From Bicyclus anynana (Eukaryota > Arthropoda > Insecta > Lepidoptera > Nymphalidae), in the NCBI RefSeq assembly GCF_947172395.1, contig NC_069110.1, forward strand, positions 4,092,001-4,156,000: a stretch of 64,000 nucleotides of DNA. Direction: 5' to 3'. Positions 22,926-36,400 of the stretch are shown piece by piece. The position numbers and the translations under genes were made by a program. The notes under the pieces are model-generated. The model ran no database searches. It worked only from the letters and a program-made list of their open reading frames with translations, and was not told where the DNA came from. Numbering within the stretch: the first letter of the stretch is position 1; each line of letters starts with the position of its first letter.

Positions 22926-23236
22926 GTCGTCATCAACCCATATTCGGCTCACTGCTGAGCTCGAGTCTTCTCTCAGAATGAGAGGGGTTAGGCCAATAGT
23001 CCACAACGCTGGCCCAATACGGATTGGCAGACTTCACACACGCAGAGAATTAAGATAATTCTCTGGTATGCAGGTTTCCTCACGATGTTTTTCTTCACCG
23101 ATTGAGACACGTGATATTTAATTTCCTAAAATGCACACAACTGAAAAGTTTGTGGTGCATGCCCCGGACCGGATTCGAACCCACACCCTCCGGAATGGGA
23201 GGCAGAGGTCATATCCACTGGGCTATCACGTCTCTA
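22926..23236 (-). mobile_element. SINE family A, full length
   Basis: From GTCGTCATCAACCCATATTC through GGACCGGATTCGAACCCACA to GGGCTATCACG. A box A and box B pair is recognisable on the minus strand. Confidence 0.9.
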
Positions 23237-23468
23237 TTGTGTTAGCCCCAATGTGTAAAAGTAAAAATTAGTGAAATGAAATCCAATCTCACTTAATTAG
23301 GTGCTTCCCGGAAAAAAACATAAAAAACTACCTAGTGCTTTCATTTCAGAAATGACAAAATTAAAAAAAAAAATCTTTTTTAAGCGTGTGCCCAAAAGTT
23401 ATAAATGCCCTATTTAGGTTATGGTTTAAGTTAATGACGTATTTATTTAAATCACATACTTTTGTTTA

Positions 23469-23776
23469 AGAGCCGTGATAGCCCAGTGGAAATGACCTCT
23501 GCCTCCGATTCCGGAGGGTGTGGGTTCGAATCCGGTCCGGGGCATGCACCTCTAACTTTTCAGTTGTGTGCATTTTAAGAAATTAAATATCACGTGTCTC
23601 AATCGGTGAAGGAAAACATCGTGAGGAACATCTACATACCAGAGAATTATCTTAATTCTCTGCGTGTGTGAAGTCTGCCAATTGGGCCAGTGTGGTGGAC
23701 TATTGGCCTAACCCCTCTCATTCTGAGAGGAGACTCGAGCTCAGCAGTGAGCTGAATATGGGTTGATGACGACAAC
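23469..23776 (+). mobile_element. SINE family A, full length
   Basis: Starts GAGCCGTGATAGCCCAGTGG, box B GGGTTCGAATCC, ends CGAATATGGGTTGATGACGA-like (CTGAATATGGGTTGATGACG). Confidence 0.9.
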
Positions 23777-24486
23777 TTTTGTTTATTTTGTGAGAAATCT
23801 TTGAGGCCTGCAACAAATTTTGATACAGTGCCCCTCCAAAGCACGCTACGTCACTGCGTACAAGTTGCAAGGGCCCCTGTTATATAGGTGGAAATTTGTA
23901 ATACTGGGTGTAATATGTATAGATATAAGAAATAGAAAAACAACCTAACGTAACAAAATCATGGATAGATTAAATTGTGTACCTGTTACAAAATTGCATT
24001 GAATAAAATATAAGAGAAGGGAAATACAATCCAATACAAATGAAAAGAAAATACAACAGCTAACTAATAACCTAGGGCTTCAATTCGCTGGAAGTCAACA
24101 ACGTATACCTAAAGGTAACATTACAGCATTAAAAATAAAAACATTTTGTTGGCTTTGGTGGAATTGTATTACTCGTACATTGGCGGCAAATTATATTGAC
24201 TCAAGAATCTATATTATGTACAGGAAAATTTATTAATGCAATTGGGAACATCTCTCGGGAACGGTTTTACGGTTGAAATAATTTCATTTTAAAGTGAAAC
24301 TGTTTTCCATCGCCTCGAGTTTTTTCGTCCATCTATCGGCTATCGGATTATAGCCAGCCGTGGAATAGGGAGGGAATGCTCGGCATAGCAGCTAAGTTCA
24401 TTATGGCGGAGCTCACTTGCATCGTGGTTTCATAAAACCACACGAAGTTATTTCATACGAGTATTTTCGTTACAAGGAGTTTTCTT

Positions 24487-24491
24487 ATGAA
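24487..24491 (+). CDS. SDHA-like gene, candidate exon 1 (start codon)
   Basis: The sequence ATGAA is followed directly by GTGAGT, a strong splice donor. Joined to the exon at 24591 it opens the reading frame MKSIFVSLSRTTFGRYST. That stretch is basic and hydroxylated, has no acidic residue, and ends in RYS, which resembles a mitochondrial processing site with arginine at -2 or -3. A short upstream ATG at 24403 opens a 10-codon ORF in the presumed leader. The assignment depends on exon 2, whose junction to exon 3 is out of phase by one base. Confidence 0.5.
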
Positions 24492-27400
24492 GTGAGTGGC
24501 AGTAAAATCATTGAAAACCGTTTAAAGTTTAACTAATAGTAAATAGATAAAATGTTATCTTATAATGTATTTACTTTGTTTTTTTTACAGGTCAATTTTC
24601 GTATCATTATCAAGAACAACATTCGGCAGATATTCAACGGTATGGATATTAAGAGTTGAATTTCTTTTTGGCTTTACTAAATTATGTATTTATTCTTTAT
24701 TTACGTGATAGTTTTTTTTTATTCCTTACAAGTTAGCCCTTGACTACAATCACACCTGATGGTAAGTGATGATGCAATCGAACATGGAAGCGCGCTAATT
24801 TGTTAGGAGGAGGATGAAAATCCACACTCCAATTCTAAATCTCTTGGCGGTAGGTCTATGTCGGTAGGGTGGTAACTAGCCACGGCCGAAGCCTTCCACC
24901 AGCCAGACCCTCAATCGGCCCAGCCGGGGGTCGAACACCGGACCTCCGTCTCGTAAATCACCACTGCGCCACGGAGGCCGTTTTGTGGTGGTTATTTACT
25001 GTCTGATGGAAAGCAAAGCAAAGCAATTAGTTCTAAATTGGAGCGCGCTTGCCTAGATTTTCCTATTCAATGTATTCACCTATGGTGTGTGTACATGTGT
25101 ACATATTGAAGGTACCAGGATACCCAATCATAGGTGGCAGGAAACAGTGACACCGGAAGGCATTCCACGACTTGGCTGTTCTAATTAGAAACGTCGAAGC
25201 GAAACATTTTGTGTTAGTCGACAGGATGTGAGCAACACGATACGAGTATGTTGTTGACATCCACAGAATTTTCCGTCTGGCTCGAAATGTTTCATCGAAT
25301 AAACCTATACTGTTTGATGTTTATTTCGCATGTGGGATTATGATTTTAACTCAAGTTAAAGTACAATCCAGTTTATATAGCTTACCCCATTTAAGTAGAA
25401 TTAATATCTGCCTCTATGGCACAGTGGTTATTCGATGTGGATTCGGATCTGGAGGTTTTGGGTTCCTCACTAAAATTTCTCAGCACCGAGAGGTACAACC
25501 TGTACCTCACTCCTTCCTGCTATGGGTAATTGAATAATTATAATATGGTGATGATGTAATGCTTTTTTTTTCCAAGAAATTTTCAGCAAAATTAATCATT
25601 TATCATTAATTTCTGATAGTGGTCGCTTATGACAAACATCACTGTAAGCCCGCCAACACGCATTGGAACAGCGTGGTGGGTTTAAGTTCCTCTAAAATGG
25701 AAAACCTGGCCCTGAAGTCAAGGATCATCATTTACAACCCTCTCATGGCCCTTAGTCATGCGCTGGTTCTTATTTACGTATTCTTAGTCCAAACTGTTCC
25801 AAGTTTGGACCGTGCCGCGATGCAAGAACCAGCTCATGTCTAAGGGCCCTGTATGGGTTCGAAACTACTCGGGCATACTCCGACCTAATATCACGTGAGT
25901 TTTAGCCGTGTTTCATAATCAATTAATATGAATAACACTCACGATAGTTTAAATTCTATATATGTCTTATGCGCACGCCGGTACGGTACTCATACAATTC
26001 ACGTACACTCGCATTACATGGCGGTTAAACGTCTGCGTCAGCCCCTACAAAAGTACGGCAAAAAAAAAATTGTTGTCTATTACAGTACCAAGGCGCAATG
26101 GTTCGTACTCTATCACACAACATCAGCACGACTGCCTGGTGATAGGCGCGGGCGGGGCTGGCTTACGTGCCGCAGTCGCTCTTGCGGAGGGAAAGTTTTC
26201 TGTTGCCTTAGTCAGCAAACTGTTCCCCACAAGGTCCCACACCATTGCCGCTCAGGGTGGAATGAACGCTTCCATAGGTAAGGTACATATAAGTAACCTT
26301 CCTTCCAGTTTCATCATCATCTAATTATAAAGCTTGAAAGTATAATACTTTCAAGTATAAAGTATAAAGCTTGAAAATATATACTAGCACTATCCTAGGG
26401 ATAGGGAAAGTGGAAGATTACGGGTAGGGTAGAGTAGGGTACTGGTAGAGTAGGGGTAGGGTACAGTTAGGGTACGGGTAGGGTAGGAGTAGGGTAGACG
26501 TGGGAGATCGATACTAAAGCCTATTTTCTATTTTATTGTCTGTCTGTCTGCCTTTTTTTATCCGGGCATCACGCTGAAACTACAGAATGAATTCAAATGA
26601 TACTTACAACGATTTGAGACCATAATACGGAGAAGTATAATAGGATACTTTTTGTCGCGAAAACAAAATCAGAAAAGGGTGAAGTAGGGGTAGAAAGTTT
26701 GTACGGAAAGTCCCTATTTTTTCCACATTTGTAAATGTAAAATGATTAGTGGATTTATTAGGTATAAGTTATAAAACTTGCAAAATAGAATGTGAAATAG
26801 GGGTTGAAAGTTGACATCGATTTTTACGCGGACGAAGTCGCGGGCGTCCGCTAGTAATTATACATTTGACTGGCTACTGTCGGTATTACGATTGAATTAA
26901 CTAGTTAAAAATTGAATATTCATGCAATTGAAATTGCTCGTGCATGTGTAAAAATTATGTACCTACAAATATAATATCACAAGTATGCCGTACAGCCGAG
27001 GTTTGATTACCATTTCGGGTAAAAAGGTTTTATAATTACTAAATTGGCACAATAGTCTGCTTGGACGAGTAGGTAGTTACCCAATAACCTTTGTGGTTTG
27101 TGGTACAGCCAAGCGATAATCGGTCGTCGTCGTCATCAACCCATATTCGGCTCCCTGCTGAGCTCGAGTCTCCTCTCAGAATGAGAGCGGTAAGGCCAAT
27201 AGTCCACCACGCTGGCCCAATGCGGATTGGCAGAGTACACACACGCAGAGAATTAAGAAAATTCTCTGGTATGCAGGTTTCCTCACGATGTTTTCCTTCA
27301 CCGATTGAGACACGTGATATTTAATTTCTTTAAATGCACACAACTGAAAAGTTGGAGGTGCATGCCAGGGCCGGATTCGAACCCACACCCTCCGGAATCG

Positions 27401-30400
27401 GAGGCAGAGTTCATATCCACTGGGCTATCACGGAACCTCGTGCTCGGTACCGCATCGATCGGTCGAATGTGTACCTATAACCTATAATTGATTAATTGAC
27501 GACTAGTGATGAATTACGGCCTCTGTGGCGCAGTGTTGCGGTGGATTTACAAGGCGGAGGTCCTGGGTTCGATCCTTGGCTGGTTCATTTGAGGTTTTTG
27601 TTAATTGGTCCAGGTCTGGCTTCGGCCGAGGCTAGTTACCACCCTACCGGCAAAAATGTATCGCCAAGCGGCTTAGCGTTCCGGTACTATATCGTGTAGA
27701 AAACAAAAGTGGTGTGGATTTTCATCCTACTTCTAACAATTTAGCCCGCTTTCATCTTAGATTGCATCATCACTTACCATCTTTAGGTTGTAGTCAAGGA
27801 CTTGTAGAAAATAAATAAAAAATGGGTAGGGGTAGGGTAGGGTAGGAATAGTTAAAAGTGTACATTAAGTTTCACGCTGACGAAGTCGCGGTAGTCTGCT
27901 AGTTTACAATAAAACAGAGTATATATTATACATCAATCAACGTCAATTTCAAACGCGCATTCGCTAGACGGGATGCCCTAAGCAATTGTTCAAATAGCCT
28001 ATAGGCTAATCCATGATTGGGTACTTATCCATTGTATCCGTGGATTGAACCAAAAGATTTACGTATTCTTGACGTGGAGAAATGATTCGTAGCTAATCTC
28101 GTAAATATATCATTTACTGAAAAAGGCAGAGCTACCATTACTCAAATTGCGGCTATTTGCTCTCGAGTGTAGGTAATGGGGATGATGACTAGGTTTGAAT
28201 ATATTGATTTTTATGATAATTCAATTCGATGGACCATTACAGCGACTATCTTTTCAAATCTCTTATCTTTTATGAAATGAAATGAAATGAAATGAAATAT
28301 ACTTTATTGTACACCAAAAATAATAATTACAGGCAAGAAATTAACTTAAAAACTAATGTACAATTGGCGGCCTTATCGCTAATGAGCGATCTCTTCCAGA
28401 CAACCAATTTTATATATATTTATATATATTTTTATTTTATTTGTTTTAAGACTTTATACAGAGTGTTGCGGAGTATCACACTTAACACTTCACACTATCA
28501 CTTTACACTAATATTATAAACGCAAAAGTTTGTGTGAAGTGTGAAAGTGTGTAAGTGTGTAAGTATGTTTGTTCCTATTTTACGCTACGGCTACTGAAGC
28601 GATTTGGCTGAAATTTGGAATGTAAATAGATTTTACTCTGGATTAACACATAGGCTACTTTTAATCCCGGAAAAATCCATTCGTCCCGCGGGATTTGTGA
28701 AAAACTGAATTCCACGCAGACGAAGTCGCGGGCGTCCGCTAGTTTCTCATAATTTCAAAGTGTTGACAAGTCCACTTAAAGGAGCCGAACTGCGTAACTA
28801 TTTTTTTTTTAACTAAAAAAAAGAACTTTTTATGTTTTTATTACAAAGTAATTCAAATAAATACGTCTATCCATGTAACACACGCCTTTATCTATCCTTG
28901 CATTTTAAAATACGTAATCATTGAGGTAATACTGTGAATATCGACGAGATATCCAACTGACACTCCGCACTAATTCAATAGTAAGCTACTTCATGATATT
29001 TATCAATGAATAAGCTTGGCTAGGTCTCACTTAATATAAGGGACACAATTTTATCTTCCAAGGCCATCTCAGTCTCAGCACTCGGTAATCAAGTATGTTG
29101 AAGGCCAAGTAGAAAAATAAATAAACTAATTCAATTTTGACTTTTCATAAAGGCAGCATGCATGAAGATGACTGGCGTTGGCACTTCTACGATACTGTTA
29201 AGGGATCAGATTGGCTTGGCGATCAGGTTAGTGTAGTAGAATATTTATACAGGGTGCTCGTCAGTATTTCCCATAACTCAAGATTTATTTGCTATAAGGA
29301 AAATTAATTAGAAATTTCTAAGGAACATGTGTTCTAAAATTAATATTTTCAGAGTAAAAAAATTGTAAACAGACCTTAAATTGTTTCCCTTATATTATCT
29401 AGCCAAACTTGTATAACTTTATTGCTAATATCATGAAGTATATTGGAGTGTGATAGCCCAGTGGATATGACCTCTGCCTCCGATTGCGGAGGGTGTGGGT
29501 TCGAATCCGGTCCGGGGCATGCACCTCCAACTTTTCAGTTGTGTGCATTTTAAGAAATTAAATATCACGTGTCTCAATCGGTGAAGGAAAACATCGTGAG
29601 GAAACCTGCATACCAGAGAATTATCTTAATTCTCTGCGTGTGTGAAGTCTGCCAATCCGCATTGGGCCAGCGTGGTGGACTATTGGCCTAACCCCTCTCA
29701 TTCTGAGAGGAGACTCGAGCTCAGCAGTGAGCCGAATATGGGTTGATGACGACGAGGATATTGGAGTGCCAACTGCAATATCTCTTAGATATCGACAGTC
29801 TTACCACTATGATTACGTATTTTTAAATGCAAGGATAGATAAAGGCGGGTGTTACATGGATAGTCGGAATTTTTTGAATTACTTTGTAAAAAAACATAAT
29901 AAGTTTTTTTTAGTTAATAAAAAATAGCTAAGCAATTCTGCTCCTGTCTGTGGACTTGAAGTTATGGGAAATACTCCACAACACCCTGTATATAATGTTT
30001 ACTATTTTGTAGACCCATCTGTTTGTATTTTGGTGTAAATTCTTTCACACAAAAATACAAACATTACGATCAAAAATATGCGAAAACATAATGAAATTAC
30101 ACAAATACCGTACGAGCTTTATTATGACTAAATTTATATTAAATAAACTATTCTTTTTTTTAGGATTCAATCCAGTACTTGACTCAAAATGCACCCAATT
30201 GTGTATTTGAGTTGGAGAATATGGGAATGCCTTTCTCAAGGACCAAGGAAGGAAAAATCTATCAAAGATCCTTTGGAGGTGGCACTATAAAGAACGGGAA
30301 GGAAATGGCAAAGAGAACATGCGCTGTGGCCGACCGGTGAGTATTATTTAGTGAAAGTTCACTATCATTATCAGCAAATGGACATCCACTGCTGGACTTA

Positions 30401-33400
30401 GGCTCTTGCATAGGTAGACCTACGGCTTAACCCGCTATCATCCAGACGCTCCCTGTTTCCTGCTTGTGGGAATCGATTAACACTGAGCTTCCCCGTGCGA
30501 GGTTACCATTCCTGCACATTGTGACGTCAATATCCGTCGGCTCTTTGAACTTATTTAATGTTTCAACATAAGTTACAGTCACAATGAATTTTTTAATATA
30601 ATTAAACTAGCTGAGGTCACGCGGTTTCAACCGTGTGGTTCCCGTTCCCGTATGGATACGGAGATATAATATAGCCTATAGCCTATTTCTATAAATGGAC
30701 TATCTAACACTGAAAGAATTTTTCAAATCGGACCAGTAGTTTCTGAGATTAGTGGGTTCAAGCAAATAATCTTTAGCTTTATAATATTAGTATAGATAAG
30801 TAATATTCGTTTTAGTTGTTTTTTTTTATATTCTTTTTGAAGATGGAAATCGCCTTCGAATTGTAGGGGTTATTATTTTTGTATGGTTTTATTACTATTT
30901 ACGAATTAAAGCTTTTTCGTTTTATAGTTGTTTAATGGTTTAGAAATTGTCGTTTAGTCTCGCTGTAGAACAATAATATGACAGCGTTTTGGAGGAAGAG
31001 TAGTCAAAAATATATTGCTTTCACTTTAGTAATAAAAGTAATATTTATAAGAGCCGATGGACGTTGGGTCCCAAAGTGCTGAAATGGCGACCCCTGACCC
31101 CGATGGCACTAGAAAGCACAGTGTTGGTCGTTCGCCCTACCAGGTGGACTGAAGACATCAAGCGAGTCGCAGGGATTCGCTGGATGCAGGTGGCTCAGTA
31201 TCGTGATGTTTGGAGTCCCTACAAAAGGCCTATGTCCTGCAGTGGATGTCCATCGGCTGATATGATGATGTTACGATGAATATTTATAATGTTATATTCT
31301 AGTCACTGCACTAGTTGGCTAGATGGTTACGGTTCCCTTTGAATATTATTACGCCATCTACAGGTGACTTAGTTACTCTATGCCTATTGATTAATTCTAT
31401 TTTCGAGTTGAACCACTGTCGCTGGGTATTTCATTCACCAACCCCTTGTCCACCGTCCTCTTAGCACGTAGTTTGAGTAGTTTGATACAGATGGCGCTGA
31501 AAAAAATTCCCTCGATGAAAACTTTTTGCTTTGCGGAAACTAGGAACCATAGACTAGGTAGTTGAGTACATTTAAATTAGGTGTCGCTTTATTATTTTCA
31601 CTCTGAATTGATTCGTAAAAATTAAACGAAATGAGTAAAATCTTTGTTTTCATTTTATCTATCATCTCAGCCTATTTAAACTTTTTAATGTCTTTGTAAT
31701 GAACCCTCGATGAATACCTTTTTGCCTTGCAGAAACTATGAACCATGGACTAGGTAGTTCAGTACATTTATATGAGGTGTCGCTTCAGAGGCGTAGCTAC
31801 TACCGTATCAGCCATATCAATGTCACGTCGCATGGTTTTACCCGAGTGGTTCCCGTTCCCGTAGGAGTACTGGGATAATATAGCCTTCCTCGATAAATGG
31901 GCTATCTAACACTAAATTTTTTTTCAAATCGGACCAGTATTTCCTGAGATTGGCGCGCTCAATCAAACAAACAAATAAACTCTTCAGCTTTATAATAATT
32001 ATTAGTATAGATACGGGCCCCCCGGATTGCAATCGTAGACAAAATAGTAAAATGTAATCCACTATCTCACTTAATCTGGTTTTTTCTGGGATAAAAGCAT
32101 AATATGTAGTTATAAAAAACTGGTTAACGCTCGAAATTAATAATGTATCTCCAATCTAAGATTTAAATCAATCTTAGATTGTTGCCAATCGCCCGATCGA
32201 TCTCTAATCTTCGTGCCAATATTAAAACTCTGCAATTGATCTGCAATCTAAATATTTTTTTTTGACGGATCGCAAGCGATCTTTTCCCTCCTTGTCGTTT
32301 CGTTCTTAGCACAGTGCTTAATTCAATAGTACTTTTTATTCAACGTTTTACAAAAGTAACAAATCTTCAAATTAAAAATGGAATCATCATCATCATCATC
32401 ATATCAGCCGATGGACGTCCACTGCAGGACATAGGCCTTTTGTAGGGACTTCCAAACATCACGATACTGAGCCATCTGCATCCAGCGAATCCCTGCGACT
32501 CGCTTGATGTCGTCAGTCCACCTGGTGGGGGGTCAGCCAACACTGCGCTTACTAGTGCGGGGTCGCTATTCCAGCACTTTGGGACCCCAACGTCCATCGG
32601 CTCTTCGAACTATGTGCCCCGCCCATTGCCACTTCAGCTTCGCAACTCATTGAGCTAGATCTCCTCATTTCTGATTCGATCACGCAGAGATACTCCTTAC
32701 ATAGCTCGTTCCATCGCACGCTGTGTGACTCTTAGCCTTCTTATCAGGCCCATAGTTAGCGACCAAGTCTCGGAACCATAGGTCATCACTGGCAACACGC
32801 ACTGTTCGAAGACTTTTGTCTTCAGGCACAGAGGAATTTCGGACGAAAAGATGTCGCGAAGTTTCACTTCTTTCTCGAAATTGGACCTACCTAACTGGAT
32901 CATATGTCACAGGTATATGTATTCGTCTACAATTTCGAGTGCAGCGTTCTCAACTATAACTGGGTGGAGCGATACATGAGCATTACACATTATTTTTGTT
33001 TTGGCCATGTTCATTTTCAGGCCCACCTGTTGAGAAACTCTGCTGAGGTCATTGAGCATGGTACTAAGGTCATCTAGAGTCTGTGCCATGATGACTACAT
33101 CGCCCGCGAACCGCAGTTGAGTGATGTACTCGCCATTGATGTTGAAAAAACGGAATACCTACTGAAATATGTTTTAAGCTAAATATGACTTTACATTTCA
33201 AAACACGTAAAAAAATCCATTTTATTATCAAATATGTACAAACACACTACCCGAATAACGCACTACTGAAAATGGAACGGAACGTTTTTGACAACTTGAA
33301 CTGACGTTTTTGTAGTTTGAGTACAGAAGTTCGTTTTGTTATTGTGTCAAATTAATTTTTACCTCTGCTATGTGTGACGCCGCCACTTTTTGCCAAATGG

Positions 33401-36400
33401 CGTGTGACGCGCATCTGTGACGACGCCACATTTTGCCAGATGACGTACTTATTTAATTTTAACCTTGAGAAGTTGTTTAAACCTATTTTTTCACGCTTTA
33501 ACTTAAATGACATGTTACTTACTACATGTAATTTAAGTTAGAGCGTGAAATAAATAGGTTTAACATAAAATTGAAAATTTTGAAAAACCCCCGAAGGTCA
33601 TGAAATAATAATTTCATGACCATTACACTCTCGATCAAGTCATCAATATTTTCTTTCAGTGTTCTTCCATTTGAGACCCCACTCGAGTTTGCAGACATTC
33701 GGTTATTCTTCCCCACTTTCACCCCCCATAACTTTTAAACGGCTCAACCGATTTTCATCAAACATGTCTAAGAACACTCGCCCATAAGTCCTTTCATACT
33801 ATCAAAATCATACTATCAAAATGAAATCGTTTCATTCGTTCGGGAGCTATGTTGCCACAGACAGACAAACAGACACGTCAAATCACGTCACTATCACTGA
33901 ATAATGTAATGACCATTTAAATTTTATAAACTTTTATTCAAAAATAATGCAACAATCCGAACAATTTCTCAGATTGCAATTTATGATTGTTTACACCTAT
34001 CATGTGTAAACAATCTTAAATTGCAATCTCTATGGATATGTCAAAATGGTCGGATAGGTTATTGACACGCAAAAATTGACATTTTCATACAGAGGCCATC
34101 TCTAATCTGTGATCCGTCCTCCCAATGTCCCAATGATAGATTGATTTTTAAGATTGCAAACTCTATCCGAGGTTAGCTTATTCGCTACGCCACTGTGTCG
34201 TTTTATCCATTTTACTATAAATTGATTAGTAAAAATTAAACGAAGAGTAAAATCTTTGTTTTCATTTTATCTATCATCTTAACAGCTTTTTTTAAGGCAC
34301 CACTAATATAGTAGAGTTTGACTATCGCTGGGTTTTACCACGTTTTACTATGCCATCTTAACCACCGTGCAACCACCTTCTCAACGAGTAGTTTGAGTAG
34401 TTTGATACAGATGGCGCTAAAACTTTTTTTTTCTTTGTAATGTACCCTTTGTATTGAACCCTCGATGATAACCTTTTTCTCGACGAAACTAGGAACCATA
34501 GACTAGGTAGTTCAGTATATTTATATTAGGTGTCGCTTTATCCTTTTTCTAGATTTTTTTCGTTTTATCTATCATCATATCAGCCTTTTTTATTGCATCA
34601 CCACGGGAACTTTACATTATCATCATCATCATCATGTCAGCCGATGGACGTCCAGACATAGGCCTTTTGTAGGGACTTCCAAATATCACGATACTAAGCC
34701 ATCTGCATCCAGCGAATACCTGCGACTCGCTTGATGTCGTCCATTGCCATTCCAGCACCTTGAGACCCCAACGGCCATCGGCTCTTCAAACTTTGTGCCC
34801 CACCCGTTGCCATTTCAGTTTCGCGACACGTTGAGCTATATCGGTGACTTTAGTTTTGCGGATCTCCATATTTTTGATTCGATCATGCAGAGATACTCCT
34901 AGCATAGCTCGTTCCATCGGCCGCTATGTGACTCTGAGTTTTAATATGTGGCCCAAAGTTAGCGACCAAGTCACCAAGAACCATAAGTCATCACTGGCAA
35001 CACGCACTGTTCGAAGACTTTTGTCTTCAGGCACTGTGGAATTTCGGATGAAACGTTGAATAAATCCGAACTGGTTGTTCGCTCGACTAAATCCAAGCTT
35101 GTGAATAATTACTATCATTCATCATTTATTATCAACCCATATTCGGCTCACTGCTGAGCTCGAGTCTCCTCTCAGAATGAAAGGGGTTAGGCCAATAGTC
35201 CACCACGCTGGCCCAATGCGCATTGGCAGATTTCACACACGCAGAGAATTAAGAAAATTCCCTGGTTTCCTCACAACTGAAAAATTGGAGCATGCCCCGG
35301 ATCGGATCCAACCCACACCCTCCGGAATCGGAAGCAGAGGTCATATCCTCTGGGATATCATGGCTCACGGTACGGCAATTATTACTATATTGGACTGAAA
35401 CCAAACTTTCCAAAGTCATCGCGGTCCAAACTCAATTAGTGGCTACTGTTCTTACCTATTGTAGGAGCATGGGCTAACGAACTTTCGTAGGATGAGGTAG
35501 GTATATTATACATGGTGACACTCTCACAACAACATGAATGTAGATAGTGCATAAGAAAAAAATATGTCCTTTTAAACGCCATCTAGTAAATCCTCGAGGT
35601 ACTTTCTCGTCTGGTTAGAATTCTACGAGTAACGCACTTACACATCACCAATTATTTACGATACCTTTCTACCTACTGACACCTTAACAATCTACGAGAT
35701 GGCATTAGTAATTTCTTTAGTTTTAAATGTTTTATTTACTACTTATATATAAATTGATTGCAAACAAAATATTCTTAAATTTATGTAAGAATTTTTAGTC
35801 TATGATTGCAATCATTTATTACATATTACACACACAATACAAACATTTCTCAATAGCCATAAAATTAAAAATCGCCGACCTAGCGCCACGTGCAGGCATC
35901 AACGGCAAAAGAAGGAACTACGTTTAAAATACCATCCCATTTACACGAAACAACCCCATTTAAATACAACTTTCACGTGAATCAAGAACTAGTTCGTTTA
36001 TGTTGAAAGAGATGGCGCTTATTATAATTTAATTTTTTATTCTTTACAAGTAAGCCCTTGACTGTAATCTCACCTGATGGTAAGTGATGATGCAATCTAA
36101 GACGGAAGCGGGCTAACTTGTTAGGAGGAGGATGAAAATCTAAACACCCCTTTTGGTTTCTACACGCTAAATCGCTTGGCGGTACGTCTTTGTCGGGTGG
36201 TAACTAGCCACGATCGAAGCCTCCTACCAGCCAGACCTGGACCAATTAAGAAAACCTCAATCGGTCCAGCCGGAGATCGAACCCAGGACCTCCGTCTTGT
36301 AAATCTACCGCGTTTACCACTGGTTTCATTGGTCAACTTTCTCTATAGGAAAACAGCCCGTTTTGAAACATTCTTCATTGGTGTTCTGCTTCGTCTTAGC

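Larger units (their letters stand above)
31290..34600. repeat. Diverged duplicated segments in intron 5
   Basis: TAGTTTGAGTAGTTTGATAC with AGATGGCGCT occurs near 31472 and 34395. GAAACTAGGAACCATAGACT occurs near 31539 and 34488, with a third diverged copy near 31732. TAAAATCTTTGTTTTCATTT occurs near 31637 and 34248. The blocks flank later insertions, so they are an old repeat or segmental duplication. Confidence 0.75.

Noticed and set aside
25928..26281. 117-codon ORF overlapping exon 3 in another frame
   Set aside because: It is a shadow of the SDHA-like exon, whose true frame holds the GAGGAGLRAA and RSHTIAAQGG motifs.
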